Below are positions 58,600 to 64,000 of a stretch of DNA of 64,000 bases, piece by piece. The stretch is from Amborella trichopoda. Lineage: Eukaryota; Streptophyta; Magnoliopsida; Amborellales; Amborellaceae. The translations under genes and the position numbers were made by a program. The stretch lies in contig NW_006494931.1 of assembly GCF_000471905.2 (NCBI RefSeq), positions 4,827,016-4,891,015 of the forward strand, read 5' to 3'. The notes beneath the pieces are model-generated. The model saw only the letters and a program-made list of their open reading frames with translations. It was not told the origin of the DNA and searched no databases. Every line of letters begins with the position of its first letter. Positions within the stretch are counted from its first letter, which is position 1.

Positions 58600-59420
58600 G
58601 TATTTTAAGTTGTCTTAGGTAAGAAATATGGAAATTGGAAGTTGTGGTTGAAAACTTAATTGATAGGGAAAGGTCTATTGGATGTGGATAATATAGAACA
58701 TACCCTATACCAACTGCTTAAGAAATGCTCGTATACAGAGCTGTGAGCATATAAGCAAGGCAATGGCTCCGTTGTTGAGCTTTCTCTAAGAGTGAAAAAT
58801 CTGCGATCACTTACAAGGATAGGCATTAAGATAGAGAAGCACTTGTTGAAAGAAAAAAATTATAGTCTATTAGTGATTCAAAAAAGCGGAAGACCATAAT
58901 GAGGCATTGTTTACTAACTCTCAAGGAGGTCTTGCGTTAGAGGGAGATATTGTATTTCGGGTAGGCCCCAAAATAACAAAGAATCCCCAGATACTACTTA
59001 ACAATAATGAGCAGAAGTAAACCTCGTAGAACAAAGAAAGAACCACGTTGTACTTGTTGGGAAATTGGACATTGTTATCACAACCTAGGAAATGCAGCTG
59101 CAAGAAAAATAATAGGAAGGCACTGTATATCAATGACACGTATGAGAGCAAAGACCAACCGTTCATAGATTCAACATGTTTGACACTAGGAGTCAATCTC
59201 TTCACCACCAAAGAACCGTTGTCTGACATGCTAGAGTCATGATATGGGATAAAACCAGTTTAGAAGTGGAAGACGGAGGAAATGTTACATGTTTTCCTCA
59301 ATTGTGTCAATATCAAAAGCGATTTTGACTCCTATGTATGAGAATGGAAAGAGAAAACTAACATAGATGAAGAACGAAAATTCGACCTTAATTTTATAAC
59401 AGCTAAAGGCCGTAGTATTG
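58600..59420 (+). mobile_element. Possible decayed Copia-type gag region
   Basis: Traces such as YGNWKLWLKT and GKGLLDVDN resemble UBN2 gag, and a cysteine/histidine-spaced stretch (CTCWEIGHCYHN) near 59056 resembles a knuckle. No LTR or pol seen. Weak; very broken if real. Confidence 0.3.
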
Positions 59421-60110
59421 ATCAATGGGTGAGAGAGGAGTTTCATTAGCATAAACTACTTGTTTCATTTACATCAGACCTATATACGGTATCGAACACC
59501 CTTGATTTTTGGGTCTCAAAGCTTATAAAGACCTTATTGATTTTTCCAAAATGCCACTAGAAATGGGACACTTGGAATTTGAATTTAAAATACCATTTGA
59601 ATTTTTAATTGGCCTCCAATATACTTTTCTTTTTCCAGGAACCACCTTTGATGTGTTACGATAATGAATACTCATTGGCCGATCACCATCAATTATAGAG
59701 TGCTTTCGCGGTATCCTTTTTGGGTAACTCACAGGGAGGTGGGATGTGAGAGTGGTTTGATTGGATTTGCACACAACTAGATGTTTTTAGACAAAGAAAG
59801 GTATAGGGCTTTTCAATACATGGGGACATTGCAAGCCAAAGTGAAAGGATGCAGCCGATTGCAGAACCACCAAAACCAGATGGAGTTTGAGGAAAGATGA
59901 GGCTTTTTTTTAGTCCATGCAAACGAGCGCGCGACACATTTTCGAAAATGACTGATGACAATCATCATGAAGCTTAAACCTAAATTTTCAAATCTTTCTA
60001 TAGTGATGTTTCATTTTTTTGGAAAAAGTATACGAAAAAGTATACCAGTAAGTGATCCTCAAAAGTCTGTGGGAAAAAGTTGTTCTAACGCTAAAAAATC
60101 TTTCAACTGA
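59421..60110. other. Intergenic sequence, no gene seen
   Basis: No coding similarity or repeat structure recognised on either strand. Confidence 0.5.
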
Positions 60111-60400
60111 TTATTTCAACCTCAATTGCATGAATATTAAAAAGATGATGATTTCAAGTCTAAAAACGGTTCATCTTGTAACTTGTACATCTTGTAACAT
60201 ATTATCCACACCGTTCACTTTTTAAATCTTCAAGTGTTTACAAATCCATTTGATCTTATCTCAACCTCAATTGCATGAATATTTAAAAGATGATGATTTC
60301 AAGTCAAAAAACGGTTATCTTGTCACTTGTTCATCTTGTAACATATTATCCACACCGTTCACTTTTTAAATCTTCAAGTGTTTACAAATCCATTTGATCT
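60111..60400. repeat. 145-bp tandem duplication
   Basis: CTCAATTGCATGAATATT starts at 60121 and again at 60266. The two copies differ at only a few positions. The wording (CTTGTAACATATTATCCAC, TCTTCAAGTG) loosely recalls MITE family C. Confidence 0.9.
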
Positions 60401-63226
60401 GTACCAATCTTTAGAGCTTTAAAATCATAACAAGAAGTGGAGATAGTTGTCACGCAATAATAGGAAGTACCAATCTTTAGAGCTTTAAAATAATAAAGAT
60501 AGTTTCCAGAATATCAGGAATTCCCAACACCAAAACTAGATCTTGGAGCCCAACATTATCGAGTCAAAGTTCATCAAATTCCCATGGCTTTTCGCCAATT
60601 GTAAATGAAATCATTTGAAATTCAAAAATTTATATTGCCTTTCGCGGAAATAAAGAAGAACGAAACAAGTAATGAATTCTTATTTATACCTAACTGCTAC
60701 TTTTGGGTCAATTTCTTGGCCTTCATTTAATGTAAGGGATGATTGTATTCTTGAAATAGCAATTGTAATACCAACATACAGTGAGTGATAGGGTACTCGT
60801 AGTTTCCTTTCTGACATTGACGGGATGTTAAATCCACCTTCAAATTAATCATAGTTCTTGGCCTGCCAAGGGATAGTAAGGGCCAAGAAATATCTTGTTC
60901 TAATCATTAACAGTAAATTTTCACTAAAGAAGTAGATCCAAAGTCACAATAGCAAATCTGGGGCTTCTTTAAGGTAGAATAGCATTTTGTTTGTTCATCT
61001 AAGATTCAATTCTTACTCATTTTCTTGTTTTTTAAGCCCAATTTTCAAAGGATTCAAGCTTTGTATTCCACATGGAGGTTTTTAAAGATTTAAATCTCAT
61101 GCTCGCCTACCAACATAGCCCTATAGGATTACAATAAGATACGCATTATATATACAAAATATACATATGATACATTCTATTATATATTGAGCACCAATAC
61201 TACACTCCCACAAGAGCACACTGGGATCTACCCCATCACTCAAAAAACCTATTATAAAAAAAAATTAGTCTAAAATTTTGACCACCATATAAGAATTACT
61301 AAATGATTCTAGCTCCTAAAAAATTAGACGGCCTCTATTCAATCTTGAGCCATTAATTCTTTTAGTACGTAGAGAGCCAATTCCTCGATTTCTTTTTTTA
61401 ATGAGACTAGTACATAGGAGGTAGAAATAACATTCTCAAAATTCAAGATCCAAACAGTATCCCTATTATGTGTTTGGCATGCAAGTTTTTTGTCCCCGTA
61501 TCTTCACACATTGTCGAAGAAGTACAAGCTTTTCATCCTACTGCGTACTTAACACTTTGATATATACTAACCACGCAACACTGGTGTGAACACAACTCTG
61601 CCAACCTGACTTCCCAAAAATATGTAACATAAAAACAAGCACAGAATTGTGCATAAAAGGGTACAACTAAAAGAAATATTACACTTAATACACAAATTTT
61701 TGAGTAGCATAATTGTGATAAATTTTAATTATCATCCAAACATGCATTTACTGTGGCACACTCGGTATTTATTCCAAGGTACAACAATGAATGCACTTTG
61801 CCAACAATACTGGGCTGCAGCTGGGCCGCAGCCCAAAATCTTTTTCAGACCAGGTTGAGCCTAGAGCCTGGCTCAAATGCCTTCATTGTCATCTGAACTC
61901 GTTCATCAATCTTGTAATAGTAAATGAAGAAGTTAGATTTTATGAAGAAATTAAAGGTAGAAAAGTTGCTAATTTAGTATGATTATTAATCCTCCATTAG
62001 TCCTCAAAATCTACATTGAAATGTCTATATGGCAAACTGGTAAAGTCATAATCGAAGGTTTTTAATATACAATGGCATTAGATACATCACCAGAAACATT
62101 TTCCCAAATAAAGCCCCAAAGTTTTTCACAACTTTCCTCCATATCTTACTGACGCTCGTGGCAGAAAATCTCAGGTTTGCTGGAACCCATAGAGGCCCTT
62201 CTATAGAATGGTTTGATTGCCAACACTTGCATCATCCATTTCTAGGAGTCTAGTAATGAATGGCTCGGATTTAGTTAACAATAGCCTGTACTATTTGTAG
62301 AATACAATTTCAGGCTACCCTGAGAGTGACCAGGGTCTGGTCCAAAACAAAAATGGGCCGATATGGCCTTACCCAGGCTGGGCATGCAGGTGAAGCGAAC
62401 GCAGCACAAAAAGCCCACAGACTAGCCAAGGAGTTAGGCAGCTCTTACTATACAGACAAATAGATACAGACAAATAGCACATCCAACAATAATAAAGGAA
62501 TCAGATAGCAGTGACGAACCATAATGGTTTGTATGTCAAACCATGACCAAGACATGTTCATACATCCATGCATCTCGCATGTTAGTTGTCAGAACAAAAG
62601 ATAGCTACCTATCTTAACATCAATCAACCCCCCACAAAGACCAAACACAAGCATATGTAAAATCAGCAAGATAAAAACATGATAAACAACAGTTTCTTGA
62701 CTTCTTTTGTACATAATTGTAAAGGATGAGCTTCACAACATCTAGAGCCATTGACAAAACTCAAAACACTGTAACTGGCCTCAAGACTCCTCTAGTTTAG
62801 ACAGTCTACAGACTTCTCTCTTGGTTACCCGAATTTCAGGGATCACTGCCTTGAATGGGATTCTTAGGACCAAATTGATGGATTCCCATCCATGTGCAAA
62901 CACTATTGCACACCCAACAAATGGAGAAGAAAGCTCCATATTTCACCAAATTCTACTACTGAGACAAACAGGTTGAGAGAAATCAAGGTTCAAACTTTGA
63001 AGCTATACTCAGCTAAGCTGGGCTGTGCAAAAGAAAGACTAGCACTAGTGAATGGCTCATATATTAGGCAACAAGGAAAAGAGCTTAATCATCATGAAAT
63101 TTATAAGTGTGGCCCAATTCTCAGAAACACTCAATTTTACAAAATTCTATGAGTGACAAAGAGCAATAGACAAAAACACCATCCAAGATTTATATTTCTG
63201 TTACATATCAAGTATTTTTCATAGAG
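60401..63226. other. AT-rich intergenic sequence, no gene seen
   Basis: No open frame here resembles a known family on either strand. A short duplication (GTACCAATCTTTAGAGCTTT) occurs at about 60401 and 60468. Confidence 0.5.
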
Positions 63227-63316
63227 GGCTAAACCAGGGGAGCACATAGTAACTGTCACCATAAAAACAAGGGCTAAACCAGGGGCCCACATAGTAACTG
63301 TCACCATAAAAACCCT
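63227..63316. repeat. 45-bp tandem duplication
   Basis: GGGCTAAACCAGGGG begins at 63227 and 63272; each unit ends GTAACTGTCACCATAAAAAC. Nearly identical copies. Confidence 0.92.
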
Positions 63317-64000
63317 AATCAATACTTGAGATGGAAAAGCACTAAGGCATTTAAACCGCTATTAAGGTTATTTCAATAAAAACAGAACATTTTGTAATGG
63401 AGCACAACAAATACTTTCACACTACGAGCACAAAAGTAACCCCATACACAAAAATGAAAAGCAAGATCTATTCATGGCCACAGACCATCCTAGTAAAATC
63501 CAGCTCAACGTGAAAAAGAGAATTGAACTTGTATTCAGCCATTGAATTTGAAATTGGCCAACATGGCAAATGTAATTTACAAAAACAGGTACTATAAGGA
63601 TCTGAAGCAATGACCAATGCATTTGACATTCACTTGCATGGTAAATAACAAGGTTTTGCAAAATAGACATAATCAAGATATGATATCGCTTTGATTAGAA
63701 ATGAAACTTCAAGACAATTAGGAAAATATAGTCTTTGTCTTTCGTATGCATAAGATCAATGGCAAATGGCGTATGCATAAGATAAGCAGCAAATAGCAGA
63801 ATAGCCCATACATCTTCAACAACAAGAAATATAATTCAATTCTCAAAGACTACCATATGCATAATGCAATTGCTTAAAAAAATGTCAAAAGAGTAACATA
63901 ACCAAATCCATAAACAAATATAGCTCCAAACCCCAAATGAACATGATCACAGAGTTTATGAATCACACAAGTAGATGATGAGGTTGCCAAAAGCATTTGA
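63317..64000. other. AT-rich sequence to window end
   Basis: No gene recognised. It could be untranslated or intronic sequence of a gene beyond the window, but nothing shows it. Confidence 0.4.

Overview
This is a stretch of nuclear DNA from a flowering plant, most likely a woody species with large introns. It contains plant-type Copia, Ty3/Gypsy, L1 and RTE retroelements, an endogenous caulimovirid, and MITEs of several superfamilies. The species cannot be named from the sequence. No bacterial-style genes, rRNA, tRNA or CRISPR array were seen.

Only one host gene is convincing. It is a plant SCAI-family gene (DUF3550/UPF0682) on the + strand, running from 12537 to 56526. Nine exons with matching phases join into a 632-residue protein. 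The coding sequence is 1.9 kb but the gene covers 44.0 kb, because introns 1, 3, 6 and 8 (6.2, 17.6, 14.3 and 3.3 kb) are filled with transposable elements. Intron 6 appears to use a GC-AG splice pair, and exon 8 begins at a tandem (NAGNAG) acceptor.

Region by region. 1-12.0 kb is intergenic: an LTR fragment at the left edge, a 59-bp x3 tandem repeat, an antisense RTE LINE remnant, a 1.7-kb PIF/Harbinger-like element, a hAT MITE with an 8-bp target duplication, a Mutator-like MITE with a perfect 9-bp target duplication, and several unnamed MITE families present in two or three copies. 12.0-12.54 kb is the promoter and 5' leader. Intron 1 holds an antisense LTR remnant. Intron 3 holds a 13.4-kb broken Copia element (23327-36748) inserted in CAC-rich DNA. 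Its gag start region was later split by a 5.4-kb L1-type LINE carrying an RNase H domain, and its 5' LTR was hit by a MITE. Intron 6 holds a small Copia pol fragment, an antisense caulimovirid (pararetrovirus) fossil of about 8.2 kb that was itself interrupted by a PIF/Harbinger-like element and an LTR, and next to it a broken Ty3/Gypsy fragment and a MITE. Intron 8 holds another copy of that MITE and a second antisense RTE LINE. 56.5-64 kb is the 3' UTR followed by AT-rich intergenic DNA with a few tandem duplications and no convincing gene.

The elements do not form a pathway. What the window shows is layered insertion into the introns of one conserved gene whose reading frame still looks whole.
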